Below, in pieces: positions 27,629 to 38,050 of a DNA stretch of 64,000 nt (position 1 is its first letter; each line of letters begins with the position of its first letter). This DNA comes from Bacillus paramycoides. GTDB lineage: Bacteria; Bacillota; Bacilli; Bacillales; Bacillaceae_G. Made by a program: the position numbers and the translations under genes. The stretch spans positions 494,548 to 558,547 of the forward strand of contig NZ_MAOI01000079.1 of assembly GCF_001884235.1 (NCBI RefSeq), read 5' to 3'. The notes beneath the pieces were generated by a model. That model was not told the DNA's origin. It saw nothing but the letters and a program-made list of their open reading frames with translations, and did not search any database.

Positions 27629-28966
27629 TTATTTTTTAACAAGTTGTTTCGTTACAAAACCCGTTGTATAAATACCACTTTTGAACACATCGTCTTCCAA
27701 TACTTGCAGTAGCATTGGTGTATTTGTTTTAATACCTTCTACTTTTAACTCTTCTAGAGCATTTTCTAATTTTGAAATTGCCTCTTCACGAGTTTCACCA
27801 TGAGCAATAACTTTTGCAATCATTGGATCATAGAAAGGTGTAATTGTTACATTATTCTCTAAAAAGTGATCAATACGTACACTTGTCGGTAGCGTTAAAT
27901 CTGTAATTTTTCCTGGTGATGGGAAGAATGTTTTCGGATCTTCTGCATAAATACGGGCCTCAATGGCATGACCACTACGTTTTACATCAGCTTGTGTAAA
28001 TGATAGCTTTTCACCACATGCAATAAGGAGTTGTTGTTCAACAAGGTCTAAACCAGTAATTTCTTCCGTAACTGGATGTTCTACTTGTAATCTCGTATTC
28101 ATCTCTAAGAAATAGAAGTTTTTCTGATCATCTACAAGAAACTCAACTGTACCTGCATTTGTATAACCAAGTGCTTTAGCAGCTTGTACAGCAACTTCTC
28201 CCATAGCTTTTCGTGTACCTTCATCTAAAAATGGTGAAGGTGCTTCTTCAATTACTTTTTGATTTCGGCGCTGTACTGAACATTCGCGTTCCCATAAATA
28301 CACTGTATTACCATGAGTATCCGCTAAAAGCTGAATTTCAATATGGTGTGCATCTGCTATATAGCGCTCTAAATACATTTCTCCGTTACCAAAGAAGTTT
28401 TGTGCTCTTGTTTTATTACTTTCAAATGCTTTGGTGAGCGTTTGCTCAGTTTCCATCAACTGCATTCCAATGCCTCCGCCGCCCGCGGATGCCTTAAGCA
28501 TTAATGGATAACCAATTTGTTTTGCAATTTCAATTGCTTCTTCAGCAGTTTCAATATTTGTAGTAATACCTGGAACTACTGGTACATCTGCTGCTTGCAT
28601 TGCTATACGTGATTCAATTTTACTTCCCATCTTCGTAATGATTTCTTCTGAAGGACCGATAAATACGATTCCTTCTTCTTTACAGCGAATCGGAAAAGAT
28701 GGATTCTCTGATAATAATCCGTATCCTGGATGGATTGCTTCAGCATTTGTCTTCTTAGCTATTTCAATAATTTTTTCAAGATTTAAATAGCTTTCTTGGA
28801 CACGTGGCCCACCTACTAAGTAAGCCTCATTTGCCATTTTCACATGAAGGGCATTTTCATCTGCCTCAGAATAAATAGCAACGGTACGAATCCCAAGTTT
28901 TTGACAAGTTTTCATAATACGAACTGCGATTTCCCCGCGATTAGCAATTAATATTTTTTGAAACAT
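27629..28966 (-). CDS. yngH: Biotin carboxylase subunit
   Basis: 445 aa AccC-type ATP-grasp enzyme. N-terminal KILIANRGEIAVRIMKTCQKLG, glycine-rich ATP loop KASAGGGGIGM near 160, catalytic region ERECSVQRRNQKVIEEAPSP, and MNTRLQVEHPVTEEITGLDLV near 288. Carboxylates the carrier protein encoded next to it. A second copy besides the fatty-acid accC, dedicated to this catabolic operon. Confidence 0.9.
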   Translation of the reverse strand: MFQKILIANRGEIAVRIMKTCQKLGIRTVAIYSEADENALHVKMANEAYLVGGPRVQESYLNLEKIIEIAKKTNAEAIHPGYGLLSENPSFPIRCKEEGIVFIGPSEEIITKMGSKIESRIAMQAADVPVVPGITTNIETAEEAIEIAKQIGYPLMLKASAGGGGIGMQLMETEQTLTKAFESNKTRAQNFFGNGEMYLERYIADAHHIEIQLLADTHGNTVYLWERECSVQRRNQKVIEEAPSPFLDEGTRKAMGEVAVQAAKALGYTNAGTVEFLVDDQKNFYFLEMNTRLQVEHPVTEEITGLDLVEQQLLIACGEKLSFTQADVKRSGHAIEARIYAEDPKTFFPSPGKITDLTLPTSVRIDHFLENNVTITPFYDPMIAKVIAHGETREEAISKLENALEELKVEGIKTNTPMLLQVLEDDVFKSGIYTTGFVTKQLVKK

Positions 28967-28981
28967 AGTGATCCCTCCTTT

Positions 28982-30127
28982 TTATCTACATCCTAAATGT
29001 CTTGCGATTACGAGACGTTGAATTTCAGAAGTTCCTTCACCAATTTCTAATAGTTTTGCATCACGAATATGACGTTCAACTTCATATTCACGCATATAAC
29101 CATATCCACCATGAATCTGTACTGCTTGATTCGCTATACGACTTGCTGCTTCAGAGGCAAACAGTTTTGCCATAGCCGCTTCTTTACCGAAAGGTTTATC
29201 ATTATCTTTTAACCAAGCTGCTTTATGTACTAAATTACGCGCTAATTCCACTTCAGTCGCCATATCAGCCAATTTAAATTGAATCGCTTGGAAATTAGAA
29301 ATTGTTTTTCCAAATTGTTGACGTTCTTTCGCATATTGCAGTGCACGTTCAAATGCTGATTGTGCAATACCTACTGCTAATGCTGCAATTGAAATACGCC
29401 CTCCATCAAGTGTATATAAGAATTGTTTAAATCCTTTGTTTACATCACCAAGTATATTTTCTTTCGGTACACGCACACCATCAAGTACGATTTCACAAGT
29501 ATTAGAAGCGCGAACGCCCATCTTATCGTAAGGACTTGAAATCGTTAATCCTTCACTAGTAGTCGGTACAATGAATGCAGAAATACGTTTTTTACCATTC
29601 TCTTCAACACCATTGATAGCGGTTACAATGATTGTATTTGCATACTCTGCATTTGTAATCCAACACTTTTCGCCACTAATTACATATTCATCGCCATCTA
29701 AAATTGCTTTCGTCTGTGTGCCTCCTGCATCAGATCCAGCGTTTGGCTCCGTTAATCCGAAAGCACCTAATGTTTTACCTGATGCCATTGGAACTAAATA
29801 CTTTTGCTTTTGTTCTTCTGTACCGAAATAATAAATTGGAGAAGCTCCTAATGAAATTGTTGCAGCGTAGCTTAAACCTGTCCCACCACAAGCACGACCA
29901 ATTTCTTCAACTGCTAACGCGTACGATACTGTATCGCCGCCTGAACCTCCATACTCTTCTGGGAATGGGATGCCTAATAATCCTAGTTCGCCCATTTTTT
30001 GAAATGTTTCATATGGAAATTCCGCAGTTTTGTCATAATATACAGCCTTCGGTGCGATTTCCTTTTCAGCAAAGTCACGTACCATTTCTTTAATCATTTG
30101 TTTTTCGCGAGTTAGAGTAAATTCCAT
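28982..30127 (-). CDS. yngJ: Acyl-CoA dehydrogenase (isovaleryl-CoA type)
   Basis: 381 aa from ATG 30127 (AAGGGGTG about 10 nt upstream; GTG 30139 would overlap it). FAD-binding signatures AFGLTEPNAGSDAGG near 125 and KCWITNAEYANT near 155; C-terminal QIHGGYGYMREYEVERHIRDAK and catalytic-Glu region LLEIGEGTSEIQRL. First gene of the operon: oxidises isovaleryl-CoA (inferred) to 3-methylcrotonyl-CoA. In B. subtilis the homologous operon is sporulation sigma-E dependent; I could not locate a convincing sigma-E promoter here. Confidence 0.9.
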   Translation of the reverse strand: MEFTLTREKQMIKEMVRDFAEKEIAPKAVYYDKTAEFPYETFQKMGELGLLGIPFPEEYGGSGGDTVSYALAVEEIGRACGGTGLSYAATISLGASPIYYFGTEEQKQKYLVPMASGKTLGAFGLTEPNAGSDAGGTQTKAILDGDEYVISGEKCWITNAEYANTIIVTAINGVEENGKKRISAFIVPTTSEGLTISSPYDKMGVRASNTCEIVLDGVRVPKENILGDVNKGFKQFLYTLDGGRISIAALAVGIAQSAFERALQYAKERQQFGKTISNFQAIQFKLADMATEVELARNLVHKAAWLKDNDKPFGKEAAMAKLFASEAASRIANQAVQIHGGYGYMREYEVERHIRDAKLLEIGEGTSEIQRLVIARHLGCR

Positions 30128-31443
30128 TCCGCTACACACCCCTTATCGAATATTGAGTTTCGACAGCGTGCGAGTTTGTACTACAAACATTACTACTTAA
30201 AAGACAAAAAAATTAGTTAGACAATTGCTACAATTCTGTCATAACTCAATTTTAAAACAGATTCTGTACTAATGCACAAAAAAATTCCTACATTGTTCTA
30301 CAACAACATAGGTGGTTTTATGTCGAATTATGTATTTTTTTGTTTAATAATCTCTATTTTTTCCCGAATCAAAGATTTTCACTAACACCTCAGGATGTGA
30401 TTCGAAATATGTTTATTTTAATAAATACTTTTCATCAAACCGTATTGCCTACGATTTTAATATGGTAATCAAACTGCTAACTGTTTTTCGCTTCTCTGCA
30501 TATTTATAAAGTTCTTCTAGCATATGCTCATACATTTTAAAGCTGTGTTTTATCATACCTAAAAATAAGCTCACATACATTTCAATTTGATAAATAGCGC
30601 GGCGTATGCTTTAATAACTAATAAAAATTCTTCCTATAATTTTTAAACACTACCTTCTGCATTAGCAACATTACATCCTAATTCTTAATCCTTCACTTTG
30701 TTATATGTCATAAATATAGATCTTTAATCAGGTTTAAAATTAAAATGACATTCATATTTCAATTAATTTTTAACGTTTTAAAATGCGCGATTGTTAATAG
30801 ACATTTATACAAATGTTCACGAGTAATAAAATTCGACAATCTATTTTCTTAATCACCTATTTTAACTTTTAATTTAATCGATTTTTTTCGATTTCATTTC
30901 ATATCGTGTAAAAGAACCTTTATTACTCCGTATATTACCTTAAAGTTAATCCACTTAAATTCATAAACTGTGTGCATACTTACTTCTGCTCTTCTGCTAG
31001 AAAACTATCAACGTTTTCGCTTTTGAAAGCGATAAAGCCCGCTATTTTTTACAGCACCCACAGAACGTTCTCCGATTAACACTGAGTCCTTATGTTAATT
31101 CATCCTGTAGTCTATTGTTGTGATTTATTGTTTTAACTCGTTTAACTTAGCCAATATTACGTTACGCCTCTTTTCTGAAATAGAAAAAAGGCAATCGATT
31201 TTAAATCGATCGCCTTAAATTTTGTGTTTCTTTTGTAGTTCTTATACCATATTATAATGTTTAATTGAAAGTCCTAGACTACTCCAGTGTAATCAGATAG
31301 CCATAGAGCCGTTAACGTTCTATTATAGCTTGATTTTAAATTTCCTAGAAGAGTTAACGGTATGTGTGTATTAACCGGCCCTGATAGTAATTCATTCCTT
31401 TGAGCAACTTGAACAATCGGAAGATTTTGCATGATTTATTTTA
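30128..31443. other. 1.3-kb gap without a convincing gene
   Basis: Between the acyl-CoA operon and the TetR gene. A short minus-strand frame 30449-30580 (MYVSLFLGMIKHSFKMYEHM...) lacks a ribosome-binding site and looks like a coding remnant. A hairpin AAGGC-a-ATCGATTT / AAATCGAT-c-GCCTT sits at 31188-31216, an orphan terminator. The rest is AT-rich and featureless to me, consistent with decayed genes. Confidence 0.5.
31274..31432 (-). CDS. Possible 52-aa ORF downstream of the TetR gene
   Basis: ATG 31432 to TAG 31274, beginning MQNLPIVQVAQRNELLSG and ending ALWLSDYTGVV. GGAGGT lies 13 nt upstream, a long spacing. No family recognised. It could be the last gene of the exporter operon or a relic. 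Confidence 0.3.
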   Translation of the reverse strand: MQNLPIVQVAQRNELLSGPVNTHIPLTLLGNLKSSYNRTLTALWLSDYTGVV

Positions 31444-32097
31444 TTACCTCCGCGGTGTTAATCCGTATAATATAAATTGAATCGTATTTTCAATTTCCAC
31501 TTCATCGTCCCATTTCTCTTCAGGCAATAATAAAAATCGAGTTAAGAGTAATCCTAGTACAGCTGATAAAGTAAGACGTACTACGGAAGATGGTGGTATT
31601 TCAATAATTTTCCCATCTTCTTGAAACTTCACAATTAACTTTTTAAAATGTGAAAGTAGTTCTGTTTCCACTAATTGTTGTATTTCACTTTTTAGTTCTG
31701 GTTGAAATGGTACTTCTTGAATTAATATTTTTATCATTGGAAAGTGCTTTTTGGCAAATTCAAATCTATTATTAATTACTACTCTTAAAAGTCCTTCATA
31801 TGATTCATAATTAGTTTTAAATATTTCTTTTGCAAAAGCTTGTACGAAAAATGGTGCAGCGAACTTTGTTAAAGTTGGCATTACGACCGCTAACAATAAA
31901 TCTTTTTTCGTTTTATAGTAGCGGAAGATTGTTCCCTCCGCTACACCAGCTCGCTTTGCAATTTCACTTGTTGAGGTTGAAGCGTACCCTTTTTCTCCAA
32001 ACATATCAACAGCTGCCTCTAATATACGCATTTGACGTTCATTTTTTTTATCAGTATTTGTTGCAGCAATCAATTCCTCAAGCCAATCCTTCTTCAT
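31444..32097 (-). CDS. TetR/AcrR family repressor
   Basis: 217 aa. N-terminal HTH: RILEAAVDMFGEKGYASTSTSEIAKRAGVAEGTIFRYYKTKKDLL (shown in part by KGYASTSTSEIAKRAGVA and FRYYKTKKDLL), followed by a ligand-binding helical domain typical of the family. Last gene of the ABC exporter operon; it should bind the AGTGAGTACTCACT palindrome at 33890 and release it on binding the exported compound or a related signal (inference). Confidence 0.9.
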   Translation of the reverse strand: MKKDWLEELIAATNTDKKNERQMRILEAAVDMFGEKGYASTSTSEIAKRAGVAEGTIFRYYKTKKDLLLAVVMPTLTKFAAPFFVQAFAKEIFKTNYESYEGLLRVVINNRFEFAKKHFPMIKILIQEVPFQPELKSEIQQLVETELLSHFKKLIVKFQEDGKIIEIPPSSVVRLTLSAVLGLLLTRFLLLPEEKWDDEVEIENTIQFILYGLTPRR

Positions 32098-32121
32098 TTA
32101 TAAAGCTCCTTTTTGTCGTCA

Positions 32122-33141
32122 TTATATTTTACGATGTTTCTTTAAAGCAAATACATTTCCTACTGCAAATACTAGTGAAAAAAGAAGTAATACAGTAAGA
32201 TCTACTGCAATCTCTTTAAATCCTTGATTTCGAATCATCACTTGTCTCATTGCGTCAGCACCATATGTGAGGGGAAATAATTTCCCTAACATTTGTAACC
32301 ACTTATTCATAGATTCAATTGGAAACAACCCAGAAAAGAAGACTTGCGGTACGATAACAAGCGGGATAAACTGGATCATTTGGAATTCATTATTTGCGTA
32401 TGCCGATAAAAACGTGCCTAACGTTAGTGCAGTTAAAGATAGCATACACGTAATAAGTAGCGTTAGCCATATAGAGCCGGCTACGTATAAGTCTAAAATA
32501 TAAACTGAAAAACTTACGATAATGATAGATTGTATAAATGCAAAGATTCCAAAACCAATAATATATCCTACAACTATTTCCCACCTTCTCACTGGTGTGG
32601 ACAATAATCTCTCTAATGTACCACTTAAACGTTCTCTTACAAAAGATACTCCTGACAATATGAATACAAAGAAAAATGTAAAGAAACCGATTAATACGGG
32701 ACCCAGCCCATCAAACATCGTAAAGTCTTTAGATCCATGTAAATAATTAATTTCAGGCTTCATAATTGATACATCGTTTTTCTCTGTACTTTTTTGCAAT
32801 ACTTGAAGTACAGCACGATTTTTTGATGAATCACTGCCTTCTAACAGAAGATTCATTTTTCCATTCTCTAAATGAATTACTGCATCTACCTTTTGCTTTT
32901 CTAATTCCGAAATTGCTTTCTCTTTACTATATTCATAAATTGATGCTTCTTGATTCTTCATCGCCTTTACTATAGGAGCAGGCACATCTACTACAGCAAT
33001 ATGCGGTATATAGTCTTTTTGTGTAAATACTAGAGACAATAACCAAAGTAATAACATTGGTGCCCCAAACATCATTGCTAAAGAACGTTTATCTCGAAAA
33101 AATTGACGAATGATACGGATAATTACACCATTAACTCTCAT
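32122..33141 (-). CDS. ABC-2 type transporter permease
   Basis: 339 aa. One N-terminal span (about 22-40), an extracytoplasmic domain 45-145, then five spans from about 150 to 330 including GFFTFFFVFILSGVSFVRERLSGTLERLLSTP, the usual ABC2_membrane_3 coupling segment. Overlaps the ATPase gene by 4 bp (ATGA). Exporter of unknown substrate, YhaP/DrrB-like. Confidence 0.88.
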   Translation of the reverse strand: MRVNGVIIRIIRQFFRDKRSLAMMFGAPMLLLWLLSLVFTQKDYIPHIAVVDVPAPIVKAMKNQEASIYEYSKEKAISELEKQKVDAVIHLENGKMNLLLEGSDSSKNRAVLQVLQKSTEKNDVSIMKPEINYLHGSKDFTMFDGLGPVLIGFFTFFFVFILSGVSFVRERLSGTLERLLSTPVRRWEIVVGYIIGFGIFAFIQSIIIVSFSVYILDLYVAGSIWLTLLITCMLSLTALTLGTFLSAYANNEFQMIQFIPLVIVPQVFFSGLFPIESMNKWLQMLGKLFPLTYGADAMRQVMIRNQGFKEIAVDLTVLLLFSLVFAVGNVFALKKHRKI

Positions 33142-33863
33142 GATTCAATCACTCCTTCTAACAAAAAGACATCTTCAATTCGTCCAGATGATGTTTGTTT
33201 TTTCAATTCCTCGGGTGTGCCAATCGCAACTAAATCCCCTTCTCTTATTAACCCTAGACGTTCGCAAAACTCAGCTTCATCCATAATGTGCGTTGTTACA
33301 ATAATGGTTGTGCCTTTCTTTTTAAGATCATAAAACTTCTCCCAAATTGAGTTTCGAAGAAGCGGATCTATCCCAACTGTTGGCTCATCTAAAATTAATA
33401 TTTCTGGTTCATGAAGGAGTGCTATCGCCAATGATAATCGCTTTTTCATTCCACCTGAAAAATGCTGTACTTGCTTTTTCATATGCTGTGATAATTGTAC
33501 AAGTTCAAAAACCTCTTCGATTCTCTCTTTCTTACGCTTACCTTTTAACCCATACATCGTTGCAATAAAATCTGCATTTTCATATGCCGATAGTTCTTCA
33601 TATAATGCATCAGCCTGAGCCATATAACCAATTCTTTTCATTTCATTTAAATTAGGCATGTTTGTATTGAAAACAATTACATCCCCTGTAGTTGACTCAT
33701 TAATACCTGCAATCATTTTAATAAGCGTCGTTTTCCCTGATCCGGAAGGTCCAACCAATCCAAAAATTTCCGCTTTCTCTACTTGCAACGAAAGATTGTG
33801 CAAAACTTCTTTTTTTCCAAATTTCTTTGATACATCTCGTAAAATAATTGAAGGTTGCTGCAC
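33138..33863 (-). CDS. ABC transporter ATP-binding protein
   Basis: 241 aa from GTG 33863 (GGGGG 7 nt upstream). Walker A GPSGSGKTT near 36, signature FSGGMKKRLSLA near 138, Walker B ILILDEPTVGID near 158. First gene of the repressor-controlled exporter operon. Confidence 0.9.
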   Translation of the reverse strand: MQQPSIILRDVSKKFGKKEVLHNLSLQVEKAEIFGLVGPSGSGKTTLIKMIAGINESTTGDVIVFNTNMPNLNEMKRIGYMAQADALYEELSAYENADFIATMYGLKGKRKKERIEEVFELVQLSQHMKKQVQHFSGGMKKRLSLAIALLHEPEILILDEPTVGIDPLLRNSIWEKFYDLKKKGTTIIVTTHIMDEAEFCERLGLIREGDLVAIGTPEELKKQTSSGRIEDVFLLEGVIES

Positions 33864-33884
33864 TCAAAATCCCCCTTTTCCATA

Positions 33885-33934
33885 AAATGAGTGAGTACTC
33901 ACTTTTATTTTACTCTCGAGTTGTTATATGTCAA
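33885..33934 (-). promoter_or_regulatory. Promoter with overlapping TetR-type operator
   Basis: On the minus strand: -35 TTGACA (33934-33929), 16-bp spacer, -10 TAAAAT (33912-33907), directly followed by the perfect palindrome AGTGAGTACTCACT (33903-33890). The palindrome overlaps the expected start point, ideal for steric repression by the TetR protein encoded last in the operon. Confidence 0.8.
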
Positions 33935-33974
33935 ACTTAATTCATTACTATTTATTTTTGGCCAACAACTACAC

Positions 33975-34029
33975 AATGAAACAGAGTCGACATTAGAATA
34001 ATTTTTCTTAAAGTCGACTCTGTTTCATT
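33975..34029. terminator. Long hairpin downstream of the 34049 gene
   Basis: 17-bp perfect arms (AATGAAACAGAGTCGAC and complement) with a 20-nt loop, and T/A-rich flanks on both strands. Confidence 0.7.
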
Positions 34030-34048
34030 TTGAACCATTACTTTTTAT

Positions 34049-34300
34049 CTATGTTTTTAAATTCATATATTTTCTAATTCTAGCTACATCTAAAGAATAT
34101 TCGATAATTAATTGCTGTATTGGTAAAATAACCGTTTCAGGATATAAATGTGCATATTGTAATGTTTCCGAATACTTTTCTAATCTTTTTTCTAAATATT
34201 TTACAATTTGTTCAGGATGACTTACCAATAAACATTTACAATAATAATGGATTTGTTCCTCAATTGCCGTATATTCTTCAATTTCAAATTCTTTATGCAT
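34049..34300 (-). CDS. Small hypothetical protein (83 aa)
   Basis: ATG with AAAGGGGTG upstream and a terminator downstream, so a credible gene. Acidic, helical, with two Cys in HYYCKCLLVSH. Leucine/tyrosine-rich helix repeats (YLEKRLEKYSETLQYAH; IQQLIIEYSLDVARIRKYM) suggest a small all-helical bundle. No family recognised. Confidence 0.6.
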   Translation of the reverse strand: MHKEFEIEEYTAIEEQIHYYCKCLLVSHPEQIVKYLEKRLEKYSETLQYAHLYPETVILPIQQLIIEYSLDVARIRKYMNLKT

Positions 34301-34549
34301 GTGTACACCCCTTTATATTTTTAATATCGTTTAATAATAACCATTTTAACTCGACTAATTTTTGAGTTTTTTGATTATTTACACTATAACAAACTCATTA
34401 GGTCAAATTTTGTTACTTTATGTAGCGTGGAAAAATTTTAACAAATTTGTAATAGAAACTTGTACTAAAGTAAAAGTATCTTTACTTAATAATTAACATA
34501 CCCTTTTATTAAAAGATTTTCACGAGCAGAATGCTTCGATAAAAAACAA

Positions 34550-34577
34550 AAAAAGGACCGTATTCCGGTCCTTTTTC
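34550..34577 (-). terminator. Terminator in the 34301-34685 gap
   Basis: GGACCG-TATTC-CGGTCC with A- and T-runs on both sides; downstream of proA. The rest of the 385-bp gap shows no gene. Confidence 0.75.
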
Positions 34578-34685
34578 TATTAATTGTTATCAATTTAAAA
34601 ACCTTCATCCTATTCTATTCAATTTGGTCTCAACCTGTCTTGTTAGCTTAATAGGCATGGCGCTTTTTCTCTTTTCTTATAATTC

Positions 34686-35939
34686 TTATCTCCGAATCTG
34701 TCCATTTCCACGAATCACATATTTTGTAGAAGTCAATGCAGGAAGCCCCATTGGTCCTCTTACGTGTAGCTTTTGGGTACTGATGCCGATTTCTGCGCCG
34801 AATCCAAATTCAAAGCCATCAGTAAAACGGGTCGAAGCATTATGGTAGAGTGCCGCGGCATCGACGGATGTAAAAAATTTGCTGACGCTTTCCTCATCCT
34901 CTGTAATAATCGCTTCAGAATGCATGGATCCATAAGTATTTATGTGATTAATTGCTTCTTCGACAGAGGAAACCACTTTGACTGCCAGCGTGAGAGATAA
35001 AAATTCTGTTCCCCAGTCTTCTTCTGAAGCCGGTATAATAGAAGAATCAATTGCCAATACTTTATTATCTCCACGTAGTTCTACTCCTCTTTCCTTCAAG
35101 GAAGAAAACAGTACGCTACCAAATCGCTGCGCCCAATTTTCATGAAGTATAATCGTTTCAATTGCATTACATACAGATGGACGCTGCGTTTTGGCGTTTA
35201 TGATAATATCAAATGCCATTTGTTTATCTGCTGTTTCATCAATGAAAACGTGACAATTTCCCGCACCTGTTTCTAGTACTGGAACAGACGCTTCTCTCAC
35301 TACAGTATCTATTAACTGTTTGCCACCTCTTGGGATTAGAACATCCAAGTACTCGATTAATGTAAATAGCTGCTTAGCGCTATCTCGTGACGTATCTTCT
35401 ATGAGCTGTACACTTTCTGGAGGTAAGCTCGTTTTTTTGAGCGCTCGGTGAATAACAGCCACGATGGCTTTGTTAGAATACGTAGCGGAAGAACTACCAC
35501 GCAAGATCACTGCATTTCCTGTTTTTAAGCAAATTGTGGCCGCATCTACCGTCACATTTGGCCGCGCCTCGTATATCATCCCGACAACACCTAGTGGTAC
35601 GCGCATCTCCTGAATAGATAATCCATTGGCCCTTTCCCATGCACTTACACATTCTCCAACAGGATCACGCAAATCAATTAGTTGCTTGATACCCTCTGTC
35701 ATATCAATAATACGCTGTTCATTCAGCATAAGGCGATCAAGGAGAGAAGCAGAAAATCCTTTTGCCTTACCTCCTTCAATATCCCTTTTGTTCTCCTCTA
35801 AAATATAAGCTGTTTCTATTATCAATTGATCAGCAATCGCGACAAGCGCTTCGTTTTTTTGATCTGTAGATTTGAGCACAAGTTCTCTAGCAATCTTCTT
35901 TGCTTTTTGTCCTTTTTCCAACACTTCATTCATTTTCAT
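34686..35939 (-). CDS. proA: Gamma-glutamyl phosphate reductase
   Basis: 417 aa, usual length. Aldehyde dehydrogenase-type fold with the catalytic Cys in [13 protein letters not shown] near 255, [11 protein letters not shown] near 137, and C-terminal [21 protein letters not shown]. Reduces L-glutamyl-5-phosphate with NADPH, second step of proline synthesis. Starts after AAGGAGGAAA, 170 bp downstream of proB. Confidence 0.95.
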   Translation of the reverse strand: MKMNEVLEKGQKAKKIARELVLKSTDQKNEALVAIADQLIIETAYILEENKRDIEGGKAKGFSASLLDRLMLNEQRIIDMTEGIKQLIDLRDPVGECVSAWERANGLSIQEMRVPLGVVGMIYEARPNVTVDAATICLKTGNAVILRGSSSATYSNKAIVAVIHRALKKTSLPPESVQLIEDTSRDSAKQLFTLIEYLDVLIPRGGKQLIDTVVREASVPVLETGAGNCHVFIDETADKQMAFDIIINAKTQRPSVCNAIETIILHENWAQRFGSVLFSSLKERGVELRGDNKVLAIDSSIIPASEEDWGTEFLSLTLAVKVVSSVEEAINHINTYGSMHSEAIITEDEESVSKFFTSVDAAALYHNASTRFTDGFEFGFGAEIGISTQKLHVRGPMGLPALTSTKYVIRGNGQIRR

Positions 35940-36109
35940 TTCCTCCTTTTTAAAGATTAATAGGTAAAATTTGAGACCCGTTTAACTCCAGCAAAGCACT
36001 TTCATCTAAACCTTTCCTGCCTAGATATGCGTTGAATTTATTGAAGATTTATAGTCAGATTTATAACGGTCGACTCTACGCTCTACACTTGGATGAGTCC
36101 ACTCTATTC

Positions 36110-37213
36110 TTAAAATGAAACCCAATTATCCCTATGGATGACTTCATAGCTATGCCTTTCACATCGCGCTTGAATGTCTTGGCTCTGCATACCTTTTAGA
36201 TCCCTTAGTTCCTCTGCACTATATCTGCATTGCCCTTTCCCTATTACGCACCCTTGTTGCGTTACGACCTCCACAACTTCGCCTGCTTGGAAGAACCCAG
36301 ACACACTAGTAACACCAGCAGGAAGAAGACTCTTTCCATGCTGAATGATGGCAGCGGCTGCTCCAGCATCCACTTCGATTTGTCCACTGACAAGCGAATG
36401 TAACGCGATCCACTGCTTATTCATCTTAATCACTTTTTGAGGGGCATTACCGATATACGTTCCATCACCTTTCCCCTTCAAAACATCTAAAAACTTCTCA
36501 TGTCCACGACCTGTCCCGATAAATACACTCACCCCAAGAGAAATTGCCGTCTTTGCAGCATCGATTTTCGATTTCATACCGCCAGTTCCCAGTTTTGAGC
36601 CAGCATCACCAGCAAGAGAAGCGATTTCTTTCGTAACCTCAGGGAGGAAATAATATTTTTTCGCGTCCGCATTTTTCTGGGGATTCTGGTCATATAAACC
36701 GTTCACATCCGTAAAAATCATGAGCATATCCGCCGAAACAAGCCCACTTACTAAAGCTGACAGCATATCATTATCACCAAAAGTCAACTCCTCTAAAGAA
36801 ATAGAATCATTTTCATTGATTATAGGAAGAGCGGAACGGTTTAGTAGCTCCCCTAAAGTAGCATAAGCATTACTGTATTGTTCTTTTCTAGAAAAATCAC
36901 TTCTCGTTAGTAAAAGTTGCGCGGTAACGATATCATATTTAAGGAATTCCTCCGTGTATGCCTGCATTAACAAACTTTGTCCGACAGCTGCTGCAGCCTG
37001 TTTCCCTTTAATTGTCACAGGTCTGCTTGGATATCCTAGTGCAGAAAAACCTGCAGCGATGGCCCCTGATGTAATTAACAAAACTTCATGCCCATCCTGT
37101 TTCAGTCGTGCCAATGCGGCGACGTGATCTGAAAGTTGTTCTTTAGAGATGCCTCCATGACTATCTGCCAAAGAACTGCTCCCAATCTTTACAACAATTC
37201 GTTGTTTTTTCAC
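36110..37213 (-). CDS. proB: Glutamate 5-kinase
   Basis: 367 aa from GTG 37213 (GGGGG 8 nt upstream). Amino-acid kinase domain: [11 protein letters not shown] at the start, TSGAIAAG near 50, INENDSIS near 140 and [12 protein letters not shown] near 213. C-terminal PUA domain from about 270 ([22 protein letters not shown]). Phosphorylates glutamate; usually feedback inhibited by proline. Controlled by the upstream T-box. Confidence 0.95.
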   Translation of the reverse strand: MKKQRIVVKIGSSSLADSHGGISKEQLSDHVAALARLKQDGHEVLLITSGAIAAGFSALGYPSRPVTIKGKQAAAAVGQSLLMQAYTEEFLKYDIVTAQLLLTRSDFSRKEQYSNAYATLGELLNRSALPIINENDSISLEELTFGDNDMLSALVSGLVSADMLMIFTDVNGLYDQNPQKNADAKKYYFLPEVTKEIASLAGDAGSKLGTGGMKSKIDAAKTAISLGVSVFIGTGRGHEKFLDVLKGKGDGTYIGNAPQKVIKMNKQWIALHSLVSGQIEVDAGAAAAIIQHGKSLLPAGVTSVSGFFQAGEVVEVVTQQGCVIGKGQCRYSAEELRDLKGMQSQDIQARCERHSYEVIHRDNWVSF

Positions 37214-37325
37214 TTTTGTATCCCCCAAGTCTAAAATCAAAGTTTTTTATAAATTACACTTCTATTCATACAGCTTGCAGCGATTTCTATTCTCACCAAT
37301 GCTGAACCTAGCGTATGAAAGAGCA

Positions 37326-37578
37326 AAATAAAAATGACCGCTTCGCCCTTAATAAAATAAAAAGGACGAAACGGTCATTGTTCCGCGGTACCACCTTAAT
37401 TGATATACATAGATATCCACTTGGCGCCTATAACGCAGGCGTACGCCTAAACTTTCATTTAAGACTCAGGGATAGGTTCGATACATTCTATACGAGGAAT
37501 CTTTCAGCCGGTGAATTCCACTCTCTTTCGCAAGAAGACATATGTACTATTTCCCTTCAACGATTTTCAATTTAATTT
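37326..37578 (-). ncRNA. Proline T-box riboswitch leader of proBA
   Basis: Minus-strand leader with the T-box core AAGGTGGTACCGCGG (complement of 37383-37397) and Stem I elements (AGTA, AGAGAG, GGCTGAAAG). The specifier candidate is CCT followed by A (complement 37474-37476), a proline codon. The leader ends in a terminator, ATGACCG...CGGTCAT then TTTTTATTTT (37326-37379), which competes with the antiterminator containing the T-box. Uncharged tRNA-Pro would allow read-through into proB. Confidence 0.88.
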
Positions 37579-37584
37579 TTATAT

Positions 37585-37614
37585 ATTATGCGATATAGTT
37601 TGTTTTTGTGTCAA
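37585..37614 (-). promoter_or_regulatory. Promoter of the proBA leader
   Basis: -35 TTGACA (37614-37609) and -10 CATAAT (37590-37585) with an 18-bp spacer on the minus strand. The 37615-38050 stretch up to proC holds no other feature I can support. Confidence 0.65.
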
Positions 37615-38050
37615 GAGATATTTTTAAAAATTACTAGAGCGACAAGTTGTTAGTATAAAATTATGAACATCACCATTTCTTAAAAATGTGGATTTAACTA
37701 TACCTTATCGTTTATTCATCAACATACAGCCTTCTAGCATGCAACACATAGAACTAGTCATGTCAAAAACCCTATACTTCTCCTAATTCCTTATGCAAAT
37801 AATAGAATGTATTGCTATTATCAAACACGATTTTTGATGTTTTCAAGTATAGACAATACAAAAGATTAAATTATACTGCATGTACTTATATAGTTTCAAA
37901 TAAAATTAATTTCTTTATTTTTAGTATTGCAAAAAGGACTACACTCTCTTAAAATATTTCTTTATATTGTATGGGATATTATTTAACTTTTTCAGAATAA
38001 TAATTTCAAACCGATAAAATTGATTATAAAAGGAGCAAGATCGAGTTATT

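Noticed and set aside
30449-30580. 43-aa minus-strand frame MYVSLFLGMIKHSF...
   Set aside because: Looks protein-like but lacks a ribosome-binding site and neighbours; recorded only as a possible remnant.
37315-37575. 86-codon plus-strand frame upstream of proB
   Set aside because: It is the antisense of the T-box leader and terminator; no ribosome-binding site or family.
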